Positions 36,156 through 48,510 of a DNA stretch of 64,000 nucleotides are shown one piece after another. The DNA lies in assembly GCA_002633025.1 (NCBI GenBank), contig NMRB01001608.1, forward strand, positions 50,200-114,199. Reading direction: 5' to 3'. How positions within the stretch are numbered: position 1 is the stretch's first letter; the number at the start of each line of letters is the position of its first letter. The position numbers and the translations under genes are program-made. The notes beneath the pieces were generated by a model. It was not told where the DNA came from. It did no database searches and was given only the letters and a program-made list of their open reading frames with translations. Origin of the DNA: Notospermus geniculatus (Eukaryota; Nemertea; Pilidiophora; Heteronemertea; Lineidae).

Positions 36156-39100
36156 CTAAAAGAAAAAGAATCAAATATTAGATCATACCGGTAACAAAAC
36201 TTTCCGCAAAACCATGAGTTACCATTTCATGAATGGTAGAATCATCGTTTGATGATTAGGTCCAGAGGTGTATGCCAAAGGTTAAATCACCACAATATTG
36301 TCCTCCGGGATGATTCCACAGGCACGAGAGATGAGCAGAGATTTTATATACACGCTGAGTCGTTCATTAAGAGCGACCACAGAAGTACTGCTTGCCTAAT
36401 GTATTGTTGTTGTCCGTAATATACAGGTGGTAACGTTTTACCGCCGAGATTAGTTATGTTGGAGTATTAGCATGAATATTAAAGTCGCTGGCATGCCGTC
36501 CTTTGTACGAATTTGCGCAAATTCCTCGTAAGCTAAATATATCCTTCGGATAAGAAGCAAAGTAAGGTTTTGTTGACAAGTTAAATTAGTCCTCCTTGTT
36601 CGTATTCAGAGCAGGTTTGTTATGTAAATACAGCCATATTTGTCCGTGATTGACCAATATAAATGTTCCACGATGAAGGTGTTAATATGTCCACAAACGA
36701 GGAGAAAGTCCGACGATCCGTTGATGTTGCAGTCGAAATCCGTCTGGTGTGGCCACTCAGGACCAGTTCACATGTCTAGATCCGTCATCGGAATTTCAAC
36801 TGCACTGAACACTTCTGAAATATGCCAGCATAATGTTCAACAACATTACACTTAAACGGTCAAGTGTCGGAAAAAATACTGAAGTACTTCCAATGAGTCT
36901 TTCGAGCGCCGGGTTGTACAAGCGGTGAAGTTGACAAGAACGCTTAGTGTAGACAAATGATAATCCATTTTAAACTCGGAGATATCAACCACAGCCGTAA
37001 AAGCCCCGAAATGGACTTTTTCGGTTCAGGCACAATAGTCCAGTTATCTTGATTTCTTTGTGTACCTTAGATGGATTATTTTTAAATCTACCCAATAAAT
37101 TCCATTGTGTCCTGAGGAGTTTAGGAAATATTACCCCAACGTTGTAATTCGATCCTTGGAGATTTTCGTCCACTTTTTTTTATAACTTTCTTACATTCAC
37201 TTAGCCTAATCTGGCGGTGAATTTCCCAGAAAAAAACGTCATAGCTGTAATGTTGTAATATTCCTAAGTCATGATCGTTCCTTTCGGTCAATTCCGAAAG
37301 AATTTTTTTACGCAATTTTTTCTGGATGGTGTCCGAGTCTTGAACTTCCTTTGTTTGTATCCGCTCACAATTCCACACAGAATAATCAGAGGAAGTTTCT
37401 CCCAAACTTGTCAGGGTTCCTACCGTGGCTTTGGTGGACACCAACCAGCAATCCCAAAAGTCTGTCAGCAGCAAATAAACAGGAATGAAGACCACCATTC
37501 AACAGTTCCTTTCTGATTAAACTCCCAGCAAAATGATCCTGACAGGTCCTATATGTCGGCTCACGACCATCATTTTGTCCGAAATTCCGACGTGATGACC
37601 GGCCTCCCCCAGTCTGTGAATGCCTCCAGAAATATCTTCACTTCCTCAGCGCTCGGGCATCCAAAAATGAAAATCACCGTCGGCCAATTATAGAAAGGAA
37701 CTTCGAGTAATGAGGACTAATTTCTCCCACAAGTCAGGGGTAGTGTAAATTTGTGCATAATCACAGGGGACTGCACTGAGAACCCTTTTTACAATAATAA
37801 GCTGTAATTGGTCAAGTAAATGACAAATTCATTCTTAGAAGAAATGCTGTGAAGTCAATGACGTCCTTTCGACACGAAGGGGCCAAATTAATTGGAAAAT
37901 CGTTTTTGGTTAGTGCTTGTGTGGGTTGTTGACGAACTGTGACTACTCCAGAATTCCTCTCCAATGCACTGTAGGCCTGCAGTTTGCAAAAGTCCGCTAT
38001 GTATTCCTCTACTAAGACGTGTATTTCTGATAAAGCTTTGAAAATAAGTCCACTTTTGAGACTGAACTTAGACAAAAGTGCATTTTACGAGGTGAGATTA
38101 CGCAGCGGAATGACTTTCGGTCATGCCAGCGCTATTCCTGCTACACACTGTTAACTAACTAGGCGTGCTTTTGGAACGGAACTGGTGCACAAAACGTCCG
38201 CATGCTGTGACAGAAAATGACCAGGAGTACATGTACCTGCTTCTTGTACAGGTACACCTACAAACAGGCTGACGGCACAATCTTTAATATGCACCTCCAA
38301 TGAGCAATTACATATTCCCAAAGAAAACCGCATGTAATTAACGCAGTCGTTGCATACCAATTAACTCCTGCCGACGGGTCACCGTGTGTACCTATCCGAG
38401 ACGAACGCCAGCTAGCCGATCGCTAAAATGATATCCTTTTGATAGCAAGTCCCACAGGATGGGACGTCCTGAATGAAACGTCATTTGACTAATGTCCGAA
38501 CGTCAAATCGTGAATGTGTATAAATATGTACTTCCCTAACCTCAACGCACATCGATAACAATATCAACTCGTTGACAATTATGATACCTTTTGTGGACGA
38601 TGCCATGCTTTTCATACGGTCGTCTTCAAAGCCCTGTGCTCGCGGTGAACAGCCATAAATGTGAATAGAGAGCAGAATGATGATTTTGATATAATACTAC
38701 CGCGGTTGATATAGAGCGAACACGGAACAAATACATAATATGTGTGCCAACAACAGGTGCACTGTCATAAAATGAACGTCTAATGCTGCATGGCTTCACC
38801 ACTTTGGCGTTGAGCATTCTACCATCAGTATATTGGTAATTACAGCAGATTTTGCTCGGCTTTCTTGTGGTGGCACTGCTTGATGCCAAGGATTGTCAAT
38901 ATACATTGCGAAAAAACGTTGGTTTTTTGTCCTGTGACTTTTCAATGGTCGAAGAATGGTTCCCGGTGAAAATCTATTCAAAATTCACATAAAAACTTGG
39001 AGTTCTTCCTACCATTCACTCTTGCCTTAGTGAATCAAATTTCGGTGTTAAAATCTACTTTCTAAATGGATGGAAGGAATGGCCAATCTTCTTACTTGTT

Positions 39101-39650
39101 CTATTTAGTATTTAGTTGCGATTTAGATCAAATGAACATGAAAAAATAAGGTAAACATTGGACACTGAATCAGAAATTTCCAAGAAAGTCATTCCAAACA
39201 GGTTGGCATTCCTTCCGTTCGTTAGGGTTAACCAACAAACCTCACTTAATTCTTGTAAATTCTACCAAACAAAAGCCTTATGGGATTGGTGGGGAATTTA
39301 ATTCACTCATTGAGAAAAATATTTGTCCTTATTCTATTTTGCCAACAAAACCAGATCCTGCTACGGAAAGACGAGTGGAAAACGACTGAAAAGAATTTAT
39401 TCATCGGCGCAAAATATCATAAGTATTTGATGGGCTTGGTGATCATTGTGAATTATCTTGTTTACCGATTATATGAATATTGTTTATTTTTCATACCGCG
39501 GAGGGACGAGACCTCCGGGATCAGGGGGTAATTGAGGTGTATTGAATTTCCTCTGCCTTTTCCGAGTGCATTTCGATCAATCAATTCCTAATCTATTTAC
39601 ATATTTTTTTCATATAACTCTAAATTGAGATCAGCACAACACAACAGAGC
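36156..39650. other. Repeat-poor region upstream of gene B (probable first exon and promoter)
   Basis: About 3.5 kb with almost no recognisable MITE or SINE, in contrast to its surroundings. As gene B's coding exon begins with a 3' splice site, the transcription start and non-coding first exon should lie here. Possible donors read from the minus strand are near 37190 (GAAT|GTAAGA) and 39091 (ACAA|GTAAGA); I cannot choose. The minus ORF at 37121-37498 has no supporting splice or family evidence. Confidence 0.4.
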
Positions 39651-39656
39651 ACAGCA

Positions 39657-40542
39657 CAGTAAACCTCCCTTAGAGGACACCTCTGTCAGGAGGACACCTC
39701 TCCGTTACGTCCAGCACAGTAAACCTCCCTTGGAGGACACCTCTGCCAGGAGGACACCTCTCTGTTAAGCCCAGCACAGTAAACCTCCCTTGGAGGACAC
39801 CTCTGCCAGGAGGCCACCTCTCTAAATAGTTCAGTACAGAGGACCTTCGTTTAGTGGACAACTCTGCCATAAGGACGCCTCTCTATCTAGTCCAGTACAG
39901 AAGATCCTCCTTTAGTGGACACCTCTGCCAGGAGGACACCGCTCTATCTAGTCCAGCACAGAGGACTGTCCTTCAGTGGACACCTCTGCCAGGAGGACAC
40001 CTCTCTATGAAGTCCAGTAGAGTGGACTCTCCTTTAGTGGACACCTCTGCCATAAGGACACCTCTCTTTTTGGTCCAGCACAGAGGACCCTCCTTTAGCG
40101 GACACCTCTGCCAGGAGGACACCTCTCTATCCAGTCCAGCACAGAGGACACTCCTTTAGCAGACACCTCTGCCAGGAGGACACCTTTCTATCTAGTCCAG
40201 TAAAGAGGACCCTCTTTTAGCGGACACCTCTGTAGGAGGATACATCTCTATCTAGTCCAGTACAGAAGACTCTCTTTTAGCGGACACCTCTGCCAGGAGG
40301 ACACATCTCTATCTAGTCCAGTACAGAAGACTCTCCTTTAGTGGATACCTCTGCCAGGAGGACACTTTTTATCTAGTCCATTACAGAGAACCTTTCTTTA
40401 GTGTACACCTTTGCCAGGACACCCTCTATCGAGTCCAGTTTCAACTTAGTCCTTTTCAATTTTGACCTCTGTAATCAGGACACCTCATTATTACGGACAC
40501 TTGTCTGTCCCAAAGGGTGTCCTTGATAAATAGGTCTTACTG
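39657..40542. repeat. MITE E copy with its left end amplified to 13 tandem 60-bp units
   Basis: Thirteen units of 55-61 bp (AGTGGACACCTCTGCCAGGA, GGACACCTCTCTATCTAGTC) run from 39657 to about 40437. A single ordinary MITE E right half follows (TTTTGACCTCTGTAATCAGG to 40542). ORFs across it are repeat artefacts. Confidence 0.88.
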
Positions 40543-41159
40543 TAGTTTGGTGGTTTCTTGAGAGGTTTTGTATTCAAATTACTCAACCTTCTCAAGTGTA
40601 ATTTTATCAATGAATTAATACATTGAATAATGCTATAAATCGAGGTCATCTGACCAGCTTAGGGAAGGGTCGCAACCTTCTAATATCTTATGATCAAATA
40701 ACAGGATTTATCAAGACACAAAAGAACGCCCTTGAAGTGCGATAAATACGATAATTCTATTAATCCAAGATACAAGGCTGGTTAAATTCAATTGATCATG
40801 AGAGATTTAGACTCCACTTATAAAATGCAAACAAAAACAGTTTTTATCATACTTGCTGTTCATTCCAATAATCTTAATACAATTAGGTCAGGTGTTCAAA
40901 TCTGGCATTCTGGTTTAGACCATGGGAACCAATGTTTTGTTCTTCTAAGTTAACCACTTCCATTTTAGAAAAATATTGGGTTGGTACGTGGGCACTAAAT
41001 ACATGTACCACGTTAGTGCTGCTCTACAGACAATACGGAGGTTTAGAAATCAAACGATAAACGTAAACTTTACCACAACGTTATTTTTCATACCACACAT
41101 TAACCAGATTTTATATTGCATTTTCGGTACAAAAATAACGTTATCGTTAACGTTTACGT

Positions 41160-41275
41160 TTAGTGTTATATTTTCACGGGATAATATTTCACGAATTGAA
41201 CATTTTTTTTCTGTTTCGCGTGGATTAATGTTCGCGTCAAGGGCAGGGAAGGGAACTGACTGGATTGTTGGGTAG
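41160..41275. mobile_element. MITE family F fragment
   Basis: TTTTCACGGGATAATATTTC to GGAACTGACTGGATTGTT, matching the left part of 60786-61306. This uninterrupted copy gives the empty site for the insertion at 60838. Confidence 0.75.
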
Positions 41276-42115
41276 GACGCGACAAGCGATTTCCACCGCC
41301 ACCGTTCACTCCTGCAGTATTTTTCCACATCGAATCGCCTGCCGCGTGAGGATACCGGCATATCTGGCACAATTTGAATGACATGAATGATGTCACTTCC
41401 GCTAATCATGACCACGCAAGCAACTGCGTCGCACCGTGCCGCGCTATGTTAAAACTGACACCGGGTGGCAATTTTTTTCAATGCATCTTAAGCCTACGGA
41501 TTTGACTTGAATCCAGGCATGATTAAAATCCAGGCATGATTAAAATACAGGTGCGTTCAATTTGTCCATTAAATTCGTTCCATATTACAAATATTATTGA
41601 ATTCAGGATGGTCTTTCTTCATTATAGGCCTAATTAGGGTCATGACGAGCCTTATTAGGGTCATGACGGCTGGGTACAGGTAGAAAATTTCATAAACATA
41701 CAATCAAGACTAATATGAGTATTCAAGAAGAGAAATTCGCACAGTGGGGTGGAAAGGATGCCCCAGGCGCTAAATTAGTGTTGGAATCGCCTCTCAAAAT
41801 CAGAGTGTTAAAGGTCACATTGCTTCTCCTTGAATATCGCATCAATCTCAGTCTAAATTGACATCAACGTCATAACGACATGACATCATTTGTGACATCA
41901 CGTTTCCCGATGCAACCTGACATCACTGGCTCTCATGACGCAGCATCTACAAATATGCCACTTAAAGTGAATTGATAGCAGATTTTATTTTCATTTGGCT
42001 GGTGTTTGTAAACACAAAATTTCAGCCAATCAAAATGCACGAACATTTCTTTGTTGACATTCTGGAGAAGTTTGTTTACATTTTTTCCCGAAAATTCGTC
42101 CCCTTTCAAATTCTA

Positions 42116-42878
42116 CAGTGGAACCTCTCTATTACGGACACCTTTGGGACTGACAAATGCTGTCCTCAATTGAGAGGTGTCCTGATTACAGAGGTCAATA
42201 GAATAGAAATGATCAATTTGGGACTGAATTCCAGTGTCCTTAAGGCTTCCTGTACATAGAAGTATACGGTATTCGGTATTTGGTGCACGTTTCGTAATGC
42301 ACGCGTATACTAGGAAACGAACAAGTTTATTTCCAATAGCCACTTACATAGCACTATACGCGGAACGGTGCACGCTATTCGCGTATAGAAGGAATCGCGC
42401 TTGCACGATTTTTCCTCTGCGTATACTGAGCGTGGTCAGGAGAATAGGCATAGATTGGCCAGTTAACTCATTCTAAATAATTTTTTTCGTTGATTTTCAG
42501 CAGAAATATATTCCCGGCAATCAAAATCAAAGAATATTGGTAGTCACTATCTGATTGTGAAACAAAGTTCAGGTTCGAATATTCAGCAAAAGAAATATTT
42601 TACAGAGTGTCTCCAAAATGCTAACCCTTTCTTGGTCACTCAGGGATTGGGTGTAAAAAACGTCCTGACACATCCTTCACATGTCTTAGTACTTTCCATC
42701 AATGCAAATCCAACGATAAAATGGCCGAGTTCAGCCCAACGTATATCCTATATAAATCGCCGTATCCGTATACCGTATACCGTATAGAGTATACCGAATA
42801 CCGTATACTTCTATGTACAGGAAGCCTAATAGAGAGGTGTCCTCCTGGCAGAGGTGTCCGTTAAGGGAGGTTCCACTG
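42116..42878. mobile_element. MITE family E copy split by a nested 583-bp element
   Basis: CAGTGGAACCTCTC at the left and GGGAGGTTCCACTG at the right, with TA flanks. The insert lies between GTGTCCT and TAGAGAGG. Confidence 0.85.
42244..42826. mobile_element. Nested MITE with GGCTTCCTGTACATAGAAG ends (TAA duplication)
   Basis: 583 bp with perfect inverted ends of about 33 bp and TAA at 42241-42243 and 42827-42829. The interior holds CGTATAC words. The perfect ends suggest recent insertion. Confidence 0.87.
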
Positions 42879-43488
42879 TATTTCTAAATCAAATTTTTTC
42901 GATATCAATTTACTTTAAACAGGATGCACGAATTCTGTCATGCTGCAGGGCCCTAGTCCCCAAACCCAAACACAATTCTGAAGTCGAGCAAAATATTCAC
43001 TTAATTAGCTTGAACCCATTGTGTATCTCAGCGCCTCAGCCCTTCATTGCTTTCTTATGTCCCAACAAAGACACTATCACACGATTAATTTTTTCTAATG
43101 AAAATATGGTATGTCGAATTTGTTTTCAAAAGGGTTATTTCTGTGTGAAATTTCAAACATTTTCATGAAGTGGTATAATTGAATGCAAAAAACATGCACG
43201 AAAGCCTGAAAATGATATTTTCAAACTTGTCCCAGAGTGGTGATTAAGTTGCGTTGAATATGTACGATTTGTGCGAACCAGACTTGAGGCTCATTTGAGG
43301 CAAACATTGCAGCGTTTTTATCAAAACCATCAACATTCTTCTAATAACACTGCAGTACTTTGGTGAATATGAAGGGTTTCTTTACTTGCACTTCACGACA
43401 AAGAAGGTCGGTGACCTAGACCTTCGGTCACGGAGGAAAACAACTCACATTGCATGTGTCAAAGCAAGGAAACGCATGGATGTGATTG

Positions 43489-43718
43489 TGACCTTGACAC
43501 GGATTTTGTTGTGACCCTGACACAGATCTTATTATCACCTTGACACAGATCTGGTTGTGACCTTGCTATAGATCTGGTTGTGACCTTGCCATACATCTTG
43601 CTGTGACCTTGCCATACATCTTGCTGTGACCTTGACAGAGATATTGTTTTGACCTTGACAGAGATATTGTTTTGACCTTGACACAGATCCTTTAGTGACC
43701 TTGACACAGATATATGAC
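43489..43718. repeat. 23-bp minisatellite, ten units, each with a TGACCTTGAC-like core
   Basis: Core starts are at 43489, 43512, 43535, 43558, 43581, 43604, 43627, 43650, 43673 and 43696, exactly 23 bp apart with no indel. The minus-strand ORFs (SRSQ.. repeats) are artefacts. Three further TGACCTTG cores lie at 43809-43835. Confidence 0.9.
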
Positions 43719-45163
43719 CTAGTCATTTGAATACATCGTATGAGCCAGATGTCCCAACCCAACTGTCCATACAAAACCAATCAGTGGCCAGATGGCTGGA
43801 GAAGTGGCCTTGACCTTGTAAAGTGACCTTGACCTTGCATCGAATGGCCTTGCCCTTTACATTTAGTTTCATACTAGCACTGTAATTAACAGATTGGAAT
43901 CTTATACCCTTGGTAGCCATCCAGGCTTAGATTTTGCCAGTCACTGGAGGGAGAACACATTGAGAAGTCACCTGTCGCTCAAGGCATTTTGTTTTGATCA
44001 AAAATAAAGACACCGGCCCCGGGTTTCGATCTGATTTGTAAGGAAATGAGACGAGGAAGGCGTGAGCCCAGTGATGCAAGCAGACACTGTCAACACAATA
44101 CTGCATGGTGATGACGTCAACACTCGGCAGGGTTTGAGCCGACCATTTTTAATGAAAGACGCGAGCTGTGAATCAGAGGAAATAGGTTGATTGAAATGAA
44201 GAGCTTCATGTGACTCTGACATCAAACTCATTTTCTTAGAAACTACAGCACAAACAAGAGACATATTATTACATTACAATATGCAAGGTTCTTATGTTCA
44301 ATATGCAAGGTTCTTGTGTTCGTAAGTCAGTTCTCTGAGAAGACTTCTCTTGTGCAGTCAAGGTGTCAATGTTGAGGGTTGTCAAAATCTTCAAGAAGTA
44401 GGTCAAGTATAGAAAACAAATTGTTACTTGAAGGAATATTCCTTTCGCAGTTTATTGGCTGACAAGGCGGACAGTATTTCACATAATCGAACGAAGTTCA
44501 ATAGTTTCGATATAGCCTACATCGGTGTAAATCACAAAGTTGTCAGTGTCGGCACGAAGTGTATGATGGCCGGTAAAAGGGGACGGCGCTGACGTCAATG
44601 CAGACGGCTCGTCTTTCGTGTGAAGTAAATTTCCAATACTTAGTGACACGATTTATAAGACGCGATGATGTCAGTTGCATTCAAAGACGACGGAAGAATA
44701 TGGATGTCCGCTCAACAGGCGTCAATTTTTGAGGTTTCAAACTTTTCATGCATGACTTCTTTTTAGCCACTGAATTGAATCCAAGTATTTTACAGTGCTG
44801 TAAATATCATGTGAATGGTTTGGCCTTTATGTTCATGAAACTATCAAAAACCACTCATGTGACACTTAGTTCAGGCTCGATCAAATGGCGGCTCAACTTT
44901 TTTGCCACCTGTAATTTGGGCACCAGTTCAATGAGGACACTGATGACACATATCATATCATATCCATTACCGGCATCATAACCCTGTTGGGTTTTTGCCG
45001 GAGGTATGGAGTCCACGACAGGCTACTGCCCACCTGTGTGGAGTCTTTTACTTGCCCTGGCATAGACACTCAGGACGAGGTACAAGGGACCACGACTTTT
45101 AGTCCCATCCAACAGACCCTCAATTTCACAATTTTTGTTTCACAATTTTTTGTACAGGCCTAT

Positions 45164-45407
45164 AGCCTAGTTTATACTTCGACGCACGACCATCATCGGC
45201 GACCGACGTACGATCTTGCGTTCGACACGGACCCCGTCGTGCGATTTGGTCGGCGTCTGATCGCGAGGCTGTAATTACTTGAGTCATTTCATAACGGGTC
45301 GCCGTCGCTAAAGTATGCTGGACTATGAATCAATTCCGCGAAGTCGGCGTCCAGATTTGATCGGGCGTCGGACGCCGATGGTCTTGCGTCGAAGTGTAAA
45401 CTAGGCT
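45164..45407. mobile_element. MITE family C, copy 4 (TAT duplication)
   Basis: AGCCTAGTTTATACTTCGAC ... GTAAACTAGGCT with TAT at 45161-45163 and 45408-45410. It abuts a tRNA-like sequence. Confidence 0.83.
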
Positions 45408-45410
45408 TAT

Positions 45411-45492
45411 GCCTTCACCCGGAGTCGAACTTGCGCCGACCCATTGCACAATTTGGTAGTCAAGCGCGCTAACCACTCGACCACCGGGCTTA
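45411..45492 (-). repeat. tRNA-like sequence (SINE head or tRNA pseudogene)
   Basis: Minus strand: GGTGGTCGAGTGGTTAGCGC (A box) then AAGTTCGACTCCGG (B box). No terminal CCA or complete acceptor stem. Confidence 0.55.
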
Positions 45493-46111
45493 GATTTTTC
45501 AAGCCATGGATCTCCTCATTAGAAAGAGTTCATTCTACATGTATGTTAGCCAGTTCAGCCCGAATGGTACCTGTTCCAGTGTTCACCGAGTACCCCTACG
45601 GATGGCAGTGAAGTGTCTTGCTCAAGGATACATGACATTTAAGTAAGTCACACCTCCCCGGTGAAGCGTGTAGTACTACTTCCATTAACGTTGCAAAATA
45701 ATGAATTAAACATGAAATTCTTGAAATCATTCATTATTTATGACGTCTGCTGTCAACAGGGTCAGATGGGAGATAAGCAGACGTAAATTCGGTCAGTGAG
45801 GAACATGTCAAAAGGTCAACAATAATGGTCTGCTAATCGTAAAGTCATGACTCTGAATTTATTAATTTATATCATTTTTGAATCAGTAGAGGTCATCGGG
45901 ATGATACATCAAAATTTCAACAGGTTTTCATTCACATGACAATATGTCTGACTTCAGACAACGGTAGGATGGGTAGGCTAGAGAACAAGTGCATGTTGAC
46001 GTGAAACTTTGATGTGAATTTCAAAAACAGGAATGCGCTCAAGGACACAGGGAATATTAAAACCTTGTATTGTGGTTTTTACGGTGGTTTTAGAAGGTGA
46101 CCTTCGTCAGA

Positions 46112-46288
46112 CAGGCACGGATCCAAGGGGGGGTACACCTGGCGTACCCCCTCCCTTTGGCCAACAAATCTGTAAAATTGACCGTGAAATTCTGAAATTT
46201 GGAGCAAATCATTGAAATTCACCGCAGATTTCAATGTTTCTAGCACAGTGGGCCCCCTGTTTTTTCCAAAATCGTGGATCCGCCCCTG
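46112..46288. mobile_element. MITE family G, copy 6
   Basis: CAGGCACGGATCC ... GGATCCGCCCCTG; very similar inside to 16581-16747. The flanks do not show a clean duplication. Confidence 0.8.
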
Positions 46289-46435
46289 GTCCGCCCCCAG
46301 ATATGCCATCCGCCAGATTCCTGTCAGACTTGTTCCCTCTGTCAGAGAGAGAGAGGCTAACCTTTTTAGTGGCACAAGACTCTGGTTTCCTCCTACATTA
46401 TAAGGAATGAACTAATGGCTTCCTGTTTGCTATAC

Positions 46436-46830
46436 CAGTGGAAGCACTTTCTGCGGACACCTCTGTCGAGAGCATGCCTGTCTGAAGCCTAGTTCATACT
46501 TCGAAGCACGACTGTCGGCGTCCGATGCGCGATCAAAATATGGACGCCGACTTCGCAGAGTTGATTCATATTCCAGCGTACTTCAGCGACGGTGACGCGT
46601 TATGAAATGACTCAAGTAATTACACATGTAAAGTCTCATGATCGGACGGCGACCAAATTGCCCGACGGGGTCGGCGTTGAACACAAGATCGTGGGTCGGT
46701 CACTGGCGATGGTCGTGCGTCGAAGTATGAACTAGGCTTAACTCTAATAAGAACACCAAAGTTCAGTCTTAGACTGGTCATTCCAGTTTGACCATGTAAT
46801 CAGGACACCTCTCAATTAGGAACAGCGTCG
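46436..46830. mobile_element. MITE family E copy split by MITE C copy 5
   Basis: CAGTGG..CTGCGGACACCTC at the left; the interior resumes at 46741 with AGTTCAGTCTTAGACTGG and ATCAGGACACCTCTCAATTA. The right end is lost. Confidence 0.7.
46486..46738. mobile_element. MITE family C, copy 5, nested in MITE E
   Basis: AGCCTAGTTCATACTTCG ... GTATGAACTAGGCT, in the opposite internal orientation to copies 1 and 4. Flanks TGA/TAA, an imperfect duplication. Confidence 0.8.
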
Positions 46831-47291
46831 CGAGTTTTAGCGACACCGACATCCGAATCAGACGATTCAGGTCAGGGAGTACACACGCTGAGAAAAACAG
46901 CGCCATATATCATTGAAGAGCAGACGATCAATTCATGTGGTTCTGCAGTGAATGACACCTGTATTTAGGGCCATTAATCTCACGTTAGAGTGCTATTAGC
47001 AGACGAGACACCCGTCACAGACACCCCACCAATATTGAGAAACCGCTAAAGTCAAAACATGTTTTGTCTACGAAGATCTCGTGGAATTTATCATTATTCA
47101 TGATCATGACTGGATGGCATTTTTGTATCACAACAGCACAACAAACGGGAGCAAGATTGGTGGGAGAATTATCTATGAATGGGATGAGAGTGTACGGCAG
47201 GCAGACACAGGCTCCCGCGGATCCTTACAAAGCATTAAAAGTCAGGAATTTTTCTTTTTCAGAATTAAGGCCTTAAAAAGCTTTCAATATA

Positions 47292-47408
47292 GGGCCATAT
47301 TTTAGAACGTTCCTACATTAAGGTCCACCTTAAATCTATTGTTCTCGATGGTTTTACAATAGACTTAAGGTCGACCTTAACGTTAAGGAACGTTCTAAAA
47401 TACGACCC
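47292..47408. mobile_element. Hairpin MITE with GGGCCATATTTTAGAACG ends (ATA duplication)
   Basis: 117 bp; arms with TTAGAACGTTCCT and AAGGAACGTTCTAA; ATA at 47289-47291 and 47409-47411. Confidence 0.8.
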
Positions 47409-47724
47409 ATAGTATTTTTTCACTCAGTGGCCTTAAAAAGACCTTAAATTTGATGTAGCTTCAATTTTGAATTTTTATTAAACCGTTTCCCCTTCCCAAC
47501 AACATTTCATTCATATCAGATGAAAACCGCCCGGTCGTGAAAGTCGTGATCCCGCCCCTCAGCGCTGACCTTTATGTGTTCCTTACAACATTCTCCTGAG
47601 TTAATATTTACCGCAAGTTGCACAACCTACATGAAAACTCCTGACAACTTGGCCTTAAATTTTTCCTGGACTACTCTGGCCTCAAAAAGCCTTAAAAAGG
47701 CCTTAATTTTGCTCACCAATGAAA

Positions 47725-48031
47725 TGGTCCATGGACCATGTGCTCACCCGTTTGAACATAATAGTGTACCCGGTAATGACAGAGAGAGGTGCATGTCAGT
47801 TATGAGCAATCTGGGTCAAGTCATTCCCAAGTTGCAGGAGTTCAATGATTTTGGGGTTATGCCACCTGGCGGCCATATTGGATGTCCGATCGGGCCAAAA
47901 CTTCACATGCACATAAAGGTCATCTAGAGGGAGCCACATAGCACATTTGAGCGCTCTGGGTCAAGTCGTTCCTGAGTTATAGCACATTTGATGACTTTCG
48001 GGTTACGCCACCTGGCGGCCATATTGGAAGT
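47725..48031. repeat. Tandem element Z, copy 1, running into the gap
   Basis: Starts AATGGTCCATGGACCATGTG like 54192. At least two units have GCCACCTGGCGGCCATATTG, about 145 bp apart, before the N run. Confidence 0.75.
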
Positions 48032-48328
48032 NNNNNNNNNNNNNNNNNNNNNNNNNNNNNNNNNNNNNNNNNNNNNNNNNNNNNNNNNNNNNNNNNNNNN
48101 NNNNNNNNNNNNNNNNNNNNNNNNNNNNNNNNNNNNNNNNNNNNNNNNNNNNNNNNNNNNNNNNNNNNNNNNNNNNNNNNNNNNNNNNNNNNNNNNNNNN
48201 NNNNNNNNNNNNNNNNNNNNNNNNNNNNNNNNNNNNNNNNNNNNNNNNNNNNNNNNNNNNNNNNNNNNNNNNNNNNNNNNNNNNNNNNNNNNNNNNNNNN
48301 NNNNNNNNNNNNNNNNNNNNNNNNNNNN
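48032..48328. other. Assembly gap (297 N)
   Basis: A run of N. The left flank is tandem element Z, the right flank a different tandem repeat, so repeat collapse is a likely cause. Confidence 0.99.
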
Positions 48329-48510
48329 TGGGCCAGAAGCATTGCTGGTGACTCCAAGCTGGTCAATCCACAGGCAGTGCTAGTGATTTCAAGGAGGACT
48401 GTCCACAAGCATTGCTAGTGATCTCAAGGTGGCCAATCGACAAGCATTGGTGGTGATTTCAAGGTTGCTATTTTGTGTTGGTGGCAATTTCAAGATGGCC
48501 AAACAACAAG
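48329..48510. repeat. Degenerate minisatellite, about 37-bp units
   Basis: About five units around AAGCATTGCTAGTGATTTCA AGG with GG(C/T)CAATC between them. Confidence 0.65.

Noticed and set aside
37121-37498. 125-codon minus ORF with a hydrophobic start
   Set aside because: No family features, no splice pair, and it lies in the probable leader/promoter region of gene B.
39657-40437. CRISPR-like array
   Set aside because: Units are contiguous and homologous over their full length with no unique spacers, and derive from a MITE end; the host is an animal.
43459-43780. Repetitive minus ORFs with SRSQ-type repeats
   Set aside because: They are frames through the 23-bp repeat; 23 is not a multiple of 3, so the frames rotate with no coding logic.
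47977-48408. 131- and 143-codon ORFs
   Set aside because: They run through the N gap and are almost entirely unknown residues.
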